From: DAINPP01 sp036743375
GTDB lineage: Bacteria; Thermotogota; Thermotogae; MWEM01
Assembly (NCBI GenBank): GCA_036743375.1
Contig: DAINPP010000011.1
Coordinates: 1-64,000, forward strand
Direction: 5' to 3'
Length of the DNA stretch: 64,000 bases
Shown: piece after piece, positions 16,546 to 25,041 of the stretch
How the letters are laid out: the number at the start of each line of letters is the position of its first letter
Numbering within the stretch: position 1 is the first letter of the stretch
Translations under genes and position numbers: made by a program
The notes under the pieces: generated by a model
Told to the model about the DNA's origin: nothing
Seen by the model: the letters and a program-made list of their open reading frames with translations, nothing else
The model's database searches: none

Positions 16546-17097
16546 TTAATGTCCAAATAGTTCTGTTAAGAGGCCTCTTGCATCAGATGTCTTTGAAAAA
16601 GTAAGCATTTTGATGTTATGTTCTTCTGAGAGTGCCGTAAATTTGCCGTCGTTGTCGGCATCTTCCTTGATCAGCATCAGATCACAGCTGTCGATTAATA
16701 CATCAATGACAAGATCTGATGAAGATCCTCTTCTCGTTGCCCCTTCTATCTGAGCGAGAACAATCTTGAGGCCCTTTTCTTTTGCGGCCGCTACGAGCGC
16801 TGTGAGTCTTTCAATTTCCGTGTCAATGTCAATTCCCGCTGCTCCGAGTCCTTTACTGCTTGCTCCGGCAACGATTATGATTGTGTTGAAATCACCAAGT
16901 GTTTCATAATCCGCCGTTACGTTCTTTTCAAATACATAATCGATCTTTGCGCCCTTTGCAAGAACCATCATCTGAAGGGCTCCGGGGGACTGTCCGCCTG
17001 ATGTAATGAGAACGGGTTCCTCTACGGTAACTTCTTCTGCCGCAAATGCCACGAGGGCGAATAAGGCTACTAAAAGAAATAAAACTGATTTTTTCAT
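16546..17097 (-). CDS. Secreted DUF6305-like protein (copy a)
   Basis: A 183-residue protein with a clear signal peptide (MKKSVLFLLVALFALVAFA). The mature part has alternating strands and helices with ITSGGQSPGA near the start, IIIVAGASSKGLGAAGI in the middle and LAQIEGATRRG later, a flavodoxin/Rossmann-like pattern. It matches what I recall as DUF6305, whose function is unknown. The paralogue at 25042-25683 also sits beside a TRAP permease gene. It could be the missing extracytoplasmic substrate-binding component, which is speculative. ATG 17097 follows AAGGA; GTG 17103 is less likely. Confidence 0.65.
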   Translation of the reverse strand: MKKSVLFLLVALFALVAFAAEEVTVEEPVLITSGGQSPGALQMMVLAKGAKIDYVFEKNVTADYETLGDFNTIIIVAGASSKGLGAAGIDIDTEIERLTALVAAAKEKGLKIVLAQIEGATRRGSSSDLVIDVLIDSCDLMLIKEDADNDGKFTALSEEHNIKMLTFSKTSDARGLLTELFGH

Positions 17098-17143
17098 AAA
17101 CACACATCCTTTTTATTGAATAATTCTTCCCGAAAAGAGTACC

Positions 17144-17180
17144 AGTGTTGAAGTGTTTTCAACGAAAACACTTCAACACT
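17144..17180 (-). repeat. Intercistronic 17-base-pair perfect hairpin
   Basis: AGTGTTGAAGTGTTTTC (17144-17160) and its exact inverse (17164-17180) flank an AAC loop, between the gamma-glutamyltransferase gene and the DUF6305-like gene. It lacks a T-run on the minus strand. Arm length and triloop match the hairpin at 15342-15378 although the sequence differs. Confidence 0.7.
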
Positions 17181-17218
17181 TAAAAGAGCTTTAAAAAGTC
17201 AAAACGTTCTTCAGCGGA

Positions 17219-18955
17219 TTAAAGTTCCGGCGCTGAAGCCGCACCGTTTCTTCTGATGGAACCGGCTCCGATCATCATGCCGCTGTCCTCAACGGCTATT
17301 ACGTTTGGACCACCAAAATAAAGATCCGGATAGCTGTAAATGCTGACATTATGTCCCATTGCCTTAAGAACTTCTATCGTCTGTTCAGGCATTCCCTCTT
17401 CTATTGGAAGATCTGAATATTTTGCATAACCGACAAATTTTGGCATGCTGACGGCTTCGTCTATTGTCATTCCGAAATCTATCAGGTCTACGATAAGTTC
17501 TGTGACGGTAGAAATAATTCTTGCACCACCAGGTGTTCCGATAACGTATTTAACCTTGCCATCTTTCTGAATGACCGTAGGACAGATGGTTGTTCTTGGT
17601 TTCATACCCGGAGCGAGGTTGATGACATCTCCCTCTCTGTATGAACCGGCGAAGTTCCCTATTTCATTGTTGAGGAAGAATCCGTCAACGAATGAACAGG
17701 TTCCGTAGAAACTAGAGAGTGTCTGTGTCCATGCAACGGCATTTCCATCCTTATCCACAACGGAGAAATGTGTTGTGGAAGGTGATTCGTGAACATCTTC
17801 CTGAGTTTTTGCCGTAGCGGTAAGCTGTGAAAGCATGACGTCTTCAAATGTTTTTCCCTCTTCAAATGGATAGGCGTCTCCTACTTTGTCAAAATATTTT
17901 TTCGGATCCATCGCCTTATTCAGATCGAGATCGAGCATTCTGACTCTTGCAAATTCCTTGCTGATAAATCCATCAATAGGAAGATCGAATAAGACCGGAT
18001 CAGAAATGTAGAATCTTCTGTCAACATCTGCGAGGACCAGTGCCTGCTGAATGATATGAATGGCAAGCGGGTCTTCAGCACCCATCAGTCCGAGGTTGAA
18101 GTTTTCAAGGATGTTGAGAACGGCAAGCAGCTGTGGACCGGAAACAGGTGAGCCGGTTGTGTAAAGATCATATCCCCTGTAAGTTCCGTGAAGTGGTGTA
18201 CTTACCAGTGCTCTGTAATTTGCGAGATCTTCTTTTGTGATAAATCCTCCGTTTTCTTCCATGTAAGCGGCGATATCTTCTGCAATCTGTCCGTTGTAGA
18301 AACAGTCCAGACCGTTCTCTGCCAGCATCTCATAAGTCTGTGCGATGGCTTCGTTCTTGAAAAGGTCTCCCGTTTCCCACAAGAGCATATCCTTAAGATA
18401 TTCCGGAGCTGATTCAAGGAGTTTTTCATAGGCATCCGCCGTAACGCTTGCAAACGTCTCGTTGACGATGAATCCGTCTCTCGCGAGTTTGATGGATGGA
18501 GCGAGAAGATCTTCAATCGGAAGTGTGGCTCCGAGATCGTAAATCTTCTGAATACCCGCTACAACACCAGGAATAAGAGCACCTTTTGCTGTGTATTTTG
18601 ATTTTGAAAGTGTTGTACCCAATTCTTTGAGTTTTTCATACGTTAAATTTGCCGGAACCATGCTCTTGAAATCAATGGCGTACTTCTCTCCATTGGCCAT
18701 GGTGATAACGGCGTATCCTTCTCCACCGAGACTGGAGGCGTAGGGTTCGACAACACCGAGAGCAAAGCTGACAGCAATAGCGGCGTCAATGGCGTTTCCA
18801 CCTTTTTCGAGAATCTGTGCACCGACTTCAGCGGCGTAAGAACTTGCAGCAGATACCATCCCCTTGCTTGAAGCGACGGTTTGTGCCGTAATTGCACTGA
18901 ATGCGATGGATACAATCATAAAAAATACGATGATGCACAAAACACTTTTTTTCAT
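17219..18955 (-). CDS. ggt: Secreted gamma-glutamyltransferase
   Basis: A 578-residue Ntn-hydrolase that cleaves gamma-glutamyl bonds by transfer or hydrolysis. A signal peptide (MKKSVLCIIVFFMIVSIAFS) directs export. The autoprocessing site and nucleophile Thr are in ESPSTTHFSVVD, and the gamma-glutamyl pocket is seen in ASSLGGEGYAV, SPVSGP and PGGARI. The length fits the usual precursor. In Bacillus, related enzymes (CapD, Ggt) release or anchor poly-gamma-glutamate, and this gene sits among pgs genes, so polymer trimming is the likely role. ATG 18955 follows GGAGGG. Confidence 0.93.
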   Translation of the reverse strand: MKKSVLCIIVFFMIVSIAFSAITAQTVASSKGMVSAASSYAAEVGAQILEKGGNAIDAAIAVSFALGVVEPYASSLGGEGYAVITMANGEKYAIDFKSMVPANLTYEKLKELGTTLSKSKYTAKGALIPGVVAGIQKIYDLGATLPIEDLLAPSIKLARDGFIVNETFASVTADAYEKLLESAPEYLKDMLLWETGDLFKNEAIAQTYEMLAENGLDCFYNGQIAEDIAAYMEENGGFITKEDLANYRALVSTPLHGTYRGYDLYTTGSPVSGPQLLAVLNILENFNLGLMGAEDPLAIHIIQQALVLADVDRRFYISDPVLFDLPIDGFISKEFARVRMLDLDLNKAMDPKKYFDKVGDAYPFEEGKTFEDVMLSQLTATAKTQEDVHESPSTTHFSVVDKDGNAVAWTQTLSSFYGTCSFVDGFFLNNEIGNFAGSYREGDVINLAPGMKPRTTICPTVIQKDGKVKYVIGTPGGARIISTVTELIVDLIDFGMTIDEAVSMPKFVGYAKYSDLPIEEGMPEQTIEVLKAMGHNVSIYSYPDLYFGGPNVIAVEDSGMMIGAGSIRRNGAASAPEL

Positions 18956-18977
18956 AAATTCCCTCCTCAATATTCAT

Positions 18978-20105
18978 CTATTTCTTGACTTTAAGAAAAG
19001 TTCCCAACCCTTCCGATAGAATTTCTTCGTAGGTTGGAACTCCATCTGCAAGTATCATTTTTTCGGGATAAAGCATGTTCCAGGAATCAAAAAATCCGGT
19101 GATAGTGGCGAGATGTCGAGCAACTCTCAGATCCAGTGAATAACCGCTTTCATCGTATGACACAAACAACTGGCCTCTTTTGGCCGCGTTGACATAGAAT
19201 TTGTCCTTTCCGGTGAGAATCAGTTCTTCGGAGGATTTTCCCCGCATCCTTCCCTGTGAGGGGTTGGCGACCTCAAAAAGAACCGCCATGGCATCCGTTG
19301 CATCTCCCCATTCTCTGTGACTGAGTCCCCTCAAGGTAACGGGAGATTCTTCCAGTCCGATGGTTACATCCGACATTTCCATCATCATCTGTGTGGTAAC
19401 TGCGAGTTCTGCGGCATCCTGATGAAAAACGATGGCGTTGTTGACGGGATATTCCGGTGAAGATTCGTGAAGGTCTATTGCCAGGTCAATCCCTTCGTTT
19501 TTTATCAGTTCTACAATGGCGTAGGCAACTTGTTCTGTTCCGTACCCATCTTTTTTCCCGGGATAACAACGATTCAGGTTAAGTGTTTCCTGTCCACCGA
19601 GCGTTGTTCCCATCTGATGATTATAGATCGTCGGATCGGGCCACTGATGGATAGAATTGGTCTTTCTCGATCCGAACCTGAAGGTCCTTCCCTGATCATC
19701 TCCCGTGTTGATGGTGAAAAACTCGGGGTTTCCCTCCATGGGATCCGTGTGGGTTGCACCCGAATGATTTGCCCAGGGAATGACGTAAAGCTCACCAAAT
19801 TCCACGGAAGAAATGTTTTCAAGCAATGTGATGGCCGTTAATGCCGCTGCCGGCTCATTGGCATGTGTACCGCCGAGAATGAGGATCTTTGCGCCTTCTG
19901 TATCTCCCTTGAAATGATAGACCGGTGTGTCAAATGCGGTATTTTCTATACCGTCAAACCAGTTGCTCAGCATCAGTTGATCCGTTAATCCCGTCCCGGG
20001 ATAGAGCTGAGGATCTTCCCACATCTGTACAAATTCAAAACTGCACAGTACGCAGATAACCGCGATTGTGGCAATAAATATAAGATATTTGTAAAGTCTT
20101 CGCAT
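18978..20105 (-). CDS. Secreted M14-like zinc amidohydrolase (copy b)
   Basis: A 375-residue paralogue of 15390-16454 and 22350-23501. It has an N-terminal hydrophobic anchor or signal (MRRLYKYLIFIATIAVICVLCSF), zinc-site GGTHANEPA, LNLNRCYPGK, AIDLHESSPE and FEVANPSQG. It lies 22 bases before the gamma-glutamyltransferase gene in the direction of transcription, so the two are likely co-expressed. ATG 20105 follows GAGGGGG; an upstream TTG overlaps that site. The 162-base gap before it suggests a separate promoter. Confidence 0.78.
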   Translation of the reverse strand: MRRLYKYLIFIATIAVICVLCSFEFVQMWEDPQLYPGTGLTDQLMLSNWFDGIENTAFDTPVYHFKGDTEGAKILILGGTHANEPAAALTAITLLENISSVEFGELYVIPWANHSGATHTDPMEGNPEFFTINTGDDQGRTFRFGSRKTNSIHQWPDPTIYNHQMGTTLGGQETLNLNRCYPGKKDGYGTEQVAYAIVELIKNEGIDLAIDLHESSPEYPVNNAIVFHQDAAELAVTTQMMMEMSDVTIGLEESPVTLRGLSHREWGDATDAMAVLFEVANPSQGRMRGKSSEELILTGKDKFYVNAAKRGQLFVSYDESGYSLDLRVARHLATITGFFDSWNMLYPEKMILADGVPTYEEILSEGLGTFLKVKK

Positions 20106-20174
20106 GATTCCCCCTCGCAAATATTGAATTGTTCTTCTCAGAAAATACGCTTTATGAATTTATTTTCATTTTAG

Positions 20175-20180
20175 ATTATA
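20175..20180 (-). promoter_or_regulatory. Candidate -10 for the M14b-ggt operon
   Basis: A minus-strand TATAAT occurs 70 bases before the M14b start, in an AT-rich gap after the pgsW gene. No good -35 was found. Confidence 0.3.
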
Positions 20181-20267
20181 GACCAGTTTCTAATTATATA
20201 TGTTAAGGAATAGTAAAAACTCCGATTATCAACGGCTACGATCTTGCTTCTCAGGCGGAAGACAATG

Positions 20268-21347
20268 TTATTTTAAAAATTTAAAAACAGCATAAGTTCC
20301 GAAAATACAGGCTATAAAAAAGATATAAAATATAACAAATCCATTATCATTTCCTTCATGAAAAAAGATCAGGCTTTTATAGGACTCATCCGTAAAAGGA
20401 ACGGGATCCCAGGACAAACCATATCTCAGACATAATCCCTTCACATACAGAAGGTGCAAGACATCCGTCCCGCGCCTGGCAAATTCGTAAATTACCCCTC
20501 TTTCATTTTCAGGGGGGATTTTCTCTATTTTTTGATTTAAACCGGGTTCCAGGTTAAGGACCTCAAAACTTGTCCCCATATTGGCCTCCGCCCCGCCGAT
20601 GTTGATGAAGAGCTTCACCGGATTTTTTTTCAATTCATCGTACAATGCCATTCGTAACTGAACATTTTTTACAAAATCCGGTTCGGAAATCAGTCTGTAG
20701 CCGGATTTCCTGATCTTTTCTAAGATAAGGGCCTGTGTCTCAGGGTCCAGATCATCGGCGATATCGTTGTTACCGCCTGTACTGACCGCGTCAACACTGA
20801 AGTATTTACCAAACGCCTTTTCGAGTGTTTCCATCTGATCGATGAGGGTGAAATCCGGATTGTTTGCACCATATTGAGAGGCACCCACCGAAATAAACGT
20901 CATGGGATTCAATTCAAGGACTTTACAGGCCGATAACGTTGCTATCAGAAATCCGGGAAAAGAGGCCGATGAACCGATGGCAACACTGTCTCCCGGTTTC
21001 AATCCAGCCCCGAGTAAAATCCCGCAAATCATCGCCGCACTGTCCGGATTTACGCTGCTGCGTTTTGCCTCGAGATGGCCGAGTGTCGTGGTGATGGGAG
21101 AATAATCAAGACCGATCAATCCGGTTTCATTGGGATCTGTAATCCTGTCTATGGCAATACCTCTGTTCTCTGCCTCCGATTTGAGTGTCTGCATTGCATT
21201 TCGCATGACTTCTCTGGCGCGCAGCATGAGCATGCCATCTGAACCGCCGGAAAGGGAGGAGGATTGAAAAATATTGCAATATATCAGAAAAAAGACAGCG
21301 GATATCGTTGCCAGAAAAAGGATGAAGCGGATCGATTTAGTCTTCAA
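20268..21347 (-). CDS. pgsW: Poly-gamma-glutamate system protein
   Basis: A 359-residue membrane-associated protein with an N-terminal helix (about 5-25) and another near the C-terminus (NGFVIFYIFFIACIFGTYAVF). It contains IGSSASFPGF, FISVGASQYGANNP, AVSTGGNNDI and FINIGGAEANMG, which I recognise as the poly-gamma-glutamate system (PgsW) family. Its biochemical role is not established. The start is a TTG at 21347 that overlaps the pgsC stop as TTGA, giving MKTKSIRFIL. A longer frame upstream would run through pgsC and is rejected. Confidence 0.82.
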   Translation of the reverse strand: MKTKSIRFILFLATISAVFFLIYCNIFQSSSLSGGSDGMLMLRAREVMRNAMQTLKSEAENRGIAIDRITDPNETGLIGLDYSPITTTLGHLEAKRSSVNPDSAAMICGILLGAGLKPGDSVAIGSSASFPGFLIATLSACKVLELNPMTFISVGASQYGANNPDFTLIDQMETLEKAFGKYFSVDAVSTGGNNDIADDLDPETQALILEKIRKSGYRLISEPDFVKNVQLRMALYDELKKNPVKLFINIGGAEANMGTSFEVLNLEPGLNQKIEKIPPENERGVIYEFARRGTDVLHLLYVKGLCLRYGLSWDPVPFTDESYKSLIFFHEGNDNGFVIFYIFFIACIFGTYAVFKFLK

Positions 21348-21778
21348 AGGATATACACCAGCCTGAAGGTAAAAAAGATGAAGACTGACACGGTGAGCAA
21401 AGACAGCAGCGTCTTCCATATTCCCTGTTTGTACATATTGTTGGCGAGTAACCCGGGAATAAAGAGACCGATGACCTGATAGGCATTCAGACTGCTGAAA
21501 AATTCATCGAGTATAAAACTGAGGAGTAGATACAGAAAGGCGGATAAGATCAGTAAAAAGACAAAACGCCGTCTGCCGAAGATCAGTAGTTTTTTTGAGA
21601 GCAGCTTTAAAATGATCACCGAGGGGACAGAGATTAAGAGTGTTCCTGCGATTCTTGCGGGCTGGAAGAGATACATGGAAAAATAAACCGGAACGATGAT
21701 GCCACCCGGAAAGGTATCGAATAAGAGTATGTATATACAGGAACAGATAATACCGATAACCGACAGCTCAAGAATCAA
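21344..21778 (-). CDS. pgsC: Poly-gamma-glutamate biosynthesis protein PgsC (copy 1)
   Basis: A 144-residue membrane protein with about four or five helices and the family motif FPGGIIVPVYFSMYL near residues 22-37. PgsC partners the PgsB ligase in making and exporting poly-gamma-glutamate. Its ATG overlaps the upstream stop as ATGA and its stop overlaps pgsW. No pgsB lies in this operon: the only pgsB is 9 kb away, with a second pgsC (30170-30604). Confidence 0.87.
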   Translation of the reverse strand: MILELSVIGIICSCIYILLFDTFPGGIIVPVYFSMYLFQPARIAGTLLISVPSVIILKLLSKKLLIFGRRRFVFLLILSAFLYLLLSFILDEFFSSLNAYQVIGLFIPGLLANNMYKQGIWKTLLSLLTVSVFIFFTFRLVYIL

Positions 21779-22287
21779 TCACGATCACCCAGCGTATTTT
21801 TTAACACTTCTCCTTGCGCTTCAATCTTATCATATCTCTCGAAATAGGGAACCAGCAAATCAGATGCTCCTTCGACAAAAGCGTAATCGTAAAAAAGCAG
21901 CAACAGATTGATCAGATAATATGACCCCTCATATTTAAGCCATATCAGGGCTTCCGAGGGATCCTTTTCTCTTAGCACATACAGTTCCTCTTCTGCGTCT
22001 TTCAACAACTCATGAACAAAGTGATTGGCCGCTTCCCTGATACAGAATTTGGCTGAAGCGGAGCATTCCGTGTTGATCCCGGAGAGCTTCAGGACACAGG
22101 GGTCCGAATCACCGTTTGAAAAACTATAATAAACGGCATCCGAGATGTTGATGATCTTAACGGCAGTTGCTTCATCGGGGATTTGTTCATCATGAAGTCC
22201 ATTCTCTTTGAAATTATGAAAGAATGTGTTCGAAAAAACGATAGGAGTAATCAACAGAATCATGACGAAGAGCCTGTGTCTTTTCAT
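21775..22287 (-). CDS. Hypothetical protein of the pgsC-pgsW operon
   Basis: A 170-residue protein with an N-terminal signal or anchor (MKRHRLFVMILLITPIVFS) and a soluble helical remainder. It has two Cys close together (INTECSASAKFCIREA), a region of alternating helices and a TPR-like feel (AEEELYVLREKDPSEALIWLKYEGSYYLINLLLLFYDYAFVEGASDLLVPYFERYDK). Start ATG 22287 has GAGGTGA. It is coupled to pgsC by a four-base overlap, so it is probably an envelope accessory to the polymer system. I do not recognise the family. Confidence 0.6.
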   Translation of the reverse strand: MKRHRLFVMILLITPIVFSNTFFHNFKENGLHDEQIPDEATAVKIINISDAVYYSFSNGDSDPCVLKLSGINTECSASAKFCIREAANHFVHELLKDAEEELYVLREKDPSEALIWLKYEGSYYLINLLLLFYDYAFVEGASDLLVPYFERYDKIEAQGEVLKNTLGDRD

Positions 22288-22349
22288 CTCTATCACCTCA
22301 AGAAGGAGGCAGACTGCCTTTTAAAACAATCTGCCTTCTGTGATGCCCT

Positions 22350-23501
22350 TTATTCTATGAAAATTCTTTCTTCTGGAACCTTTGAAGGGTCATGGAAAAA
22401 GGCACCAATCCCCTTTTCTGTAATTTCTGCATATTTTGGGACTTCAAATTCTATGGCTCGGTCCTCATTTTTCTTGTTAAACTGATTGATGATTTCCTGG
22501 GTTACGGAAGAATGCTGACCGACTCTTCTTTCAATGGTCCATCCGGTTTCATCAATTGGTGCATAAAGAATTCCCTGTTTATCCGCTACTTCAATAAACG
22601 GATCCTTTCCAATCATCAGCAGATCATGCGTCTTTGGGCCTGAAATCTGATCAAGATGAACAGAAGGGGCTTCAAGAAGGAACACAAGCGCATCGGAATT
22701 ATCACTGATTTCTCTGTGTGAAAGACCTCTGAAATTCTCAGGAGAAGATTCAACGTGACATTCGAATTTTTCCCGGCCTTTTACATAGAGTGAAGCACCG
22801 ACGGCATAACGCTTGCTGACTTCTGGAACAACAATGCAGTTGGTAACCGGGAACATGACTTCCGCTGAATGAAGATCAAAAACTACATCTATCTTTTCTT
22901 CTTTTATAAACTGCATGGCTGCATAAGTGATCTGCTCTGAAAGAAATCCGTTTGGTCTTCCCGGCCAAGTCCGGTTCGTATTTCTGGCATCGATATAAGA
23001 GAGCAGCTGTCCTTCCGGATAATGGGCATAGACATCCGGATCCGGCCACTGATCAAGTGCCTGAAGACCCCTGTCCCCCATTCGGTACTGCTTCTCTCCC
23101 CACTCCGTATCAAAATGATAATAAAGCGGGAATCCGCCACCCGGCTGCGTGCCAAGTGATCCACTTCGGTTAAAATGTGGGATGACATAAACTGTTCCCT
23201 TATCGATTTTCATATTCTCAATCCATAGAAAGGCAGTCAATGGGGCACAATTCTCACTGTTATGAGTTCCTCCTATCAATAACATGGAACCGCCTTCTTC
23301 TTTTCCCTTAAATTCATAAATTCTTGTATCGGCAACCGTTCCCTTCAGAGCAGGAAAATAATCACTGAGCATGAAGGTATCGGTGAGATATTCACTGGCC
23401 ACAACCGTTTCCTCAAAATTTCTCTGCATATACAGGGGAATACCACCGGCAATGACGGAAACTGCGAGAACGGCAATGACGATTATTTTTGATATCTGCA
23501 T
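22350..23501 (-). CDS. Secreted M14-like zinc amidohydrolase (copy c)
   Basis: A 383-residue paralogue of the two other M14-like proteins of the island. It has a signal/anchor (MQISKIIVIAVLAVSVIAGG), GGTHNSENC (HxxE zinc motif), NTNRTWPGR, VFDLHSAE and LLEAPSVH. The sequence is the most diverged of the three. I chose ATG 23501, six bases after GGGGGG, over ATG 23507, which abuts that site. It directly follows the TRAP permease b and small membrane protein b genes. Confidence 0.77.
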   Translation of the reverse strand: MQISKIIVIAVLAVSVIAGGIPLYMQRNFEETVVASEYLTDTFMLSDYFPALKGTVADTRIYEFKGKEEGGSMLLIGGTHNSENCAPLTAFLWIENMKIDKGTVYVIPHFNRSGSLGTQPGGGFPLYYHFDTEWGEKQYRMGDRGLQALDQWPDPDVYAHYPEGQLLSYIDARNTNRTWPGRPNGFLSEQITYAAMQFIKEEKIDVVFDLHSAEVMFPVTNCIVVPEVSKRYAVGASLYVKGREKFECHVESSPENFRGLSHREISDNSDALVFLLEAPSVHLDQISGPKTHDLLMIGKDPFIEVADKQGILYAPIDETGWTIERRVGQHSSVTQEIINQFNKKNEDRAIEFEVPKYAEITEKGIGAFFHDPSKVPEERIFIE

Positions 23502-23512
23502 TCTCATCCCCC

Positions 23513-23665
23513 CTACTTAATCCTCAGAAGTCTGAGTAAAAACGGAAATACGGCGATGGCGTAGAGCATCATCTTGTTGACATCCTTCAGTTTGAAGAAA
23601 TTCCAGCCCAGAAAAAATACGACTATCGCGGTGATCACATAATAACAAACCATTATAAACGTCAT
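23513..23665 (-). CDS. Small membrane protein after the TRAP permease (copy b)
   Basis: A 50-residue protein with two hydrophobic segments (MTFIMVCYYVITAIVVFFLGW and MMLYAIAVFPFLLRLL) joined by a short polar loop, ending RLLRIK. The ribosome site is AGGGGGT. It starts 12 bases after the TRAP permease b stop. The same arrangement, length class, two-helix layout and RIK end occur after TRAP permease a (13790-13963), which supports it as a real gene. Confidence 0.75.
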   Translation of the reverse strand: MTFIMVCYYVITAIVVFFLGWNFFKLKDVNKMMLYAIAVFPFLLRLLRIK

Positions 23666-23676
23666 ATCGCTACCCC

Positions 23677-24975
23677 CTAACCCATCAGAAATGCAAGTTC
23701 GTTACTGAACGCTATCATGAGAATACCCACAACAGTGATGATGATCCACGGCACGGCACAGGATTTGAGAAAATCGTTGTACTTTCCCTTGTAGCCGATC
23801 GTGTCCACTGTAAGTCTTGCAATCAGTTTTGTTGGAGGCACTGCATCTCCAAGTGCCCAGAGTAAGCTGAGGCCGGAGAGGGCAATGACCGGATTGATTC
23901 CCCTTGCATTGAACATCCAGACAAGTGGAATACCCAATACGACGGCTCCACCAAAGGCGAATAAGCCTTCTGAAAAGGGAATGACTATCGGCAGGATAAA
24001 ATACAGGAGAATCATCGGAGCGGTTACAACGCCGAGGGAGAGCAGGCCTTTTGTTCCGTTGAAACTCATGACCTGTATCAGCATCCCGACAACCACGACC
24101 GTTGCGAGAAGCGGGATCAGTTGTTCGATCGTATCCTTTGTTACTTTTACGATCTTGACCTTTTTAAAGTTCATCAGCCAGGCAATCAAGGCACAGATGG
24201 CGAATGTCAGAGGAAGGCCCAGAACCGGAAAATCGAACGGCCAGATTCTCGGTGCCGCGAGCAGTACGATCAGGACAACGAACGGAACCGCAACTCCCCA
24301 TACGGAGATATCCTTATGTTCGGGGATATCTGCCAGCATCTGATCGAGATCGGTTACTTTTCCCTTTCTGCCCAGAAAAAGTACCGTAAATAATCCGAGA
24401 GCAATAACAGGAACAAGCAGAGGCCAGGTAAAGCCAACGTAGGGCAGTGCTGTTCCCGCACAGGCCATCATGGCCCATACGTTTACGGGGGGGGCAACCG
24501 CACTCAATCCTGAAACGATGAAAATAATCGCCGCTACCGTCTTTCTTTCGATTCCCATGGCCACGAGTGCGGAAGCAACCGTTCCACCGACAACGAGCAC
24601 GGAAATACTGCCGGCACCGGTGAGGGCTCCAGGAACAAGGATGACGGCCATCAGGAAGATCAGCAGCATCGTCTTACTTTTGTGAAAGGTCTTTATGATG
24701 CCTCTTACGATATATTCCGTTCCTCCGGTTGACTTGATGATGTTCATAAAGAGTGTGGCAAATACAAATATGAGCCCTATGTCAAGAAAAAGAACGGATC
24801 CTTCAGCCATATGTCTGAACAGATCAAGACCTGCACCGCCTACAAGACCTCCTGCGATAACGGCGAAAAACAGGCAGATCTCTACTGAAAATTTCATGAA
24901 ATAACCGAAAATATAAGCTCCGGTCATGACCACGGCACAGATGATGGTGGTTATGAATACTGGATCGCTGGTCAT
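23677..24975 (-). CDS. TRAP-type transporter large permease (DctM-like, copy b)
   Basis: A 432-residue, roughly 12-helix membrane protein. Landmark regions are VPGALTGAGSISVLVVGGTVAS in the first half and IPFSEGLFAFGGAVVLGIPLVW plus LWALGDAVPPTKLIA in the second, matching the repeat architecture of DctM/Itc-type carriers and of copy a. Gly/Pro-rich VAPPVN also matches. No DctP or normal DctQ is encoded nearby. It is followed by a 50-residue membrane protein and preceded by a DUF6305-like gene, the same neighbours as copy a. RBS is AGGAGGT. Confidence 0.8.
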   Translation of the reverse strand: MTSDPVFITTIICAVVMTGAYIFGYFMKFSVEICLFFAVIAGGLVGGAGLDLFRHMAEGSVLFLDIGLIFVFATLFMNIIKSTGGTEYIVRGIIKTFHKSKTMLLIFLMAVILVPGALTGAGSISVLVVGGTVASALVAMGIERKTVAAIIFIVSGLSAVAPPVNVWAMMACAGTALPYVGFTWPLLVPVIALGLFTVLFLGRKGKVTDLDQMLADIPEHKDISVWGVAVPFVVLIVLLAAPRIWPFDFPVLGLPLTFAICALIAWLMNFKKVKIVKVTKDTIEQLIPLLATVVVVGMLIQVMSFNGTKGLLSLGVVTAPMILLYFILPIVIPFSEGLFAFGGAVVLGIPLVWMFNARGINPVIALSGLSLLWALGDAVPPTKLIARLTVDTIGYKGKYNDFLKSCAVPWIIITVVGILMIAFSNELAFLMG

Positions 24976-25003
24976 TTTTACCTCCTTTTAACGAAAATGG
25001 AAA

Positions 25004-25032
25004 CCCTGTGCCTCATATTATGAGGCACAGGG
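25004..25032 (-). repeat. Intercistronic 14-base-pair perfect hairpin
   Basis: CCCTGTGCCTCATA and its exact inverse flank a single base. It lies between the DUF6305-like gene b and TRAP permease b. On the minus strand it is followed by TTTCCATTTT, so it may act as a leaky terminator. Confidence 0.7.
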
Positions 25033-25041
25033 AGTCTTTCA

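Noticed and set aside
21348..21419. N-terminal extension of PgsW
   Set aside because: The extra 24 residues read antisense-free but overlap pgsC in another frame. The TTG coupled to the pgsC stop gives a natural membrane-signal N-terminus.
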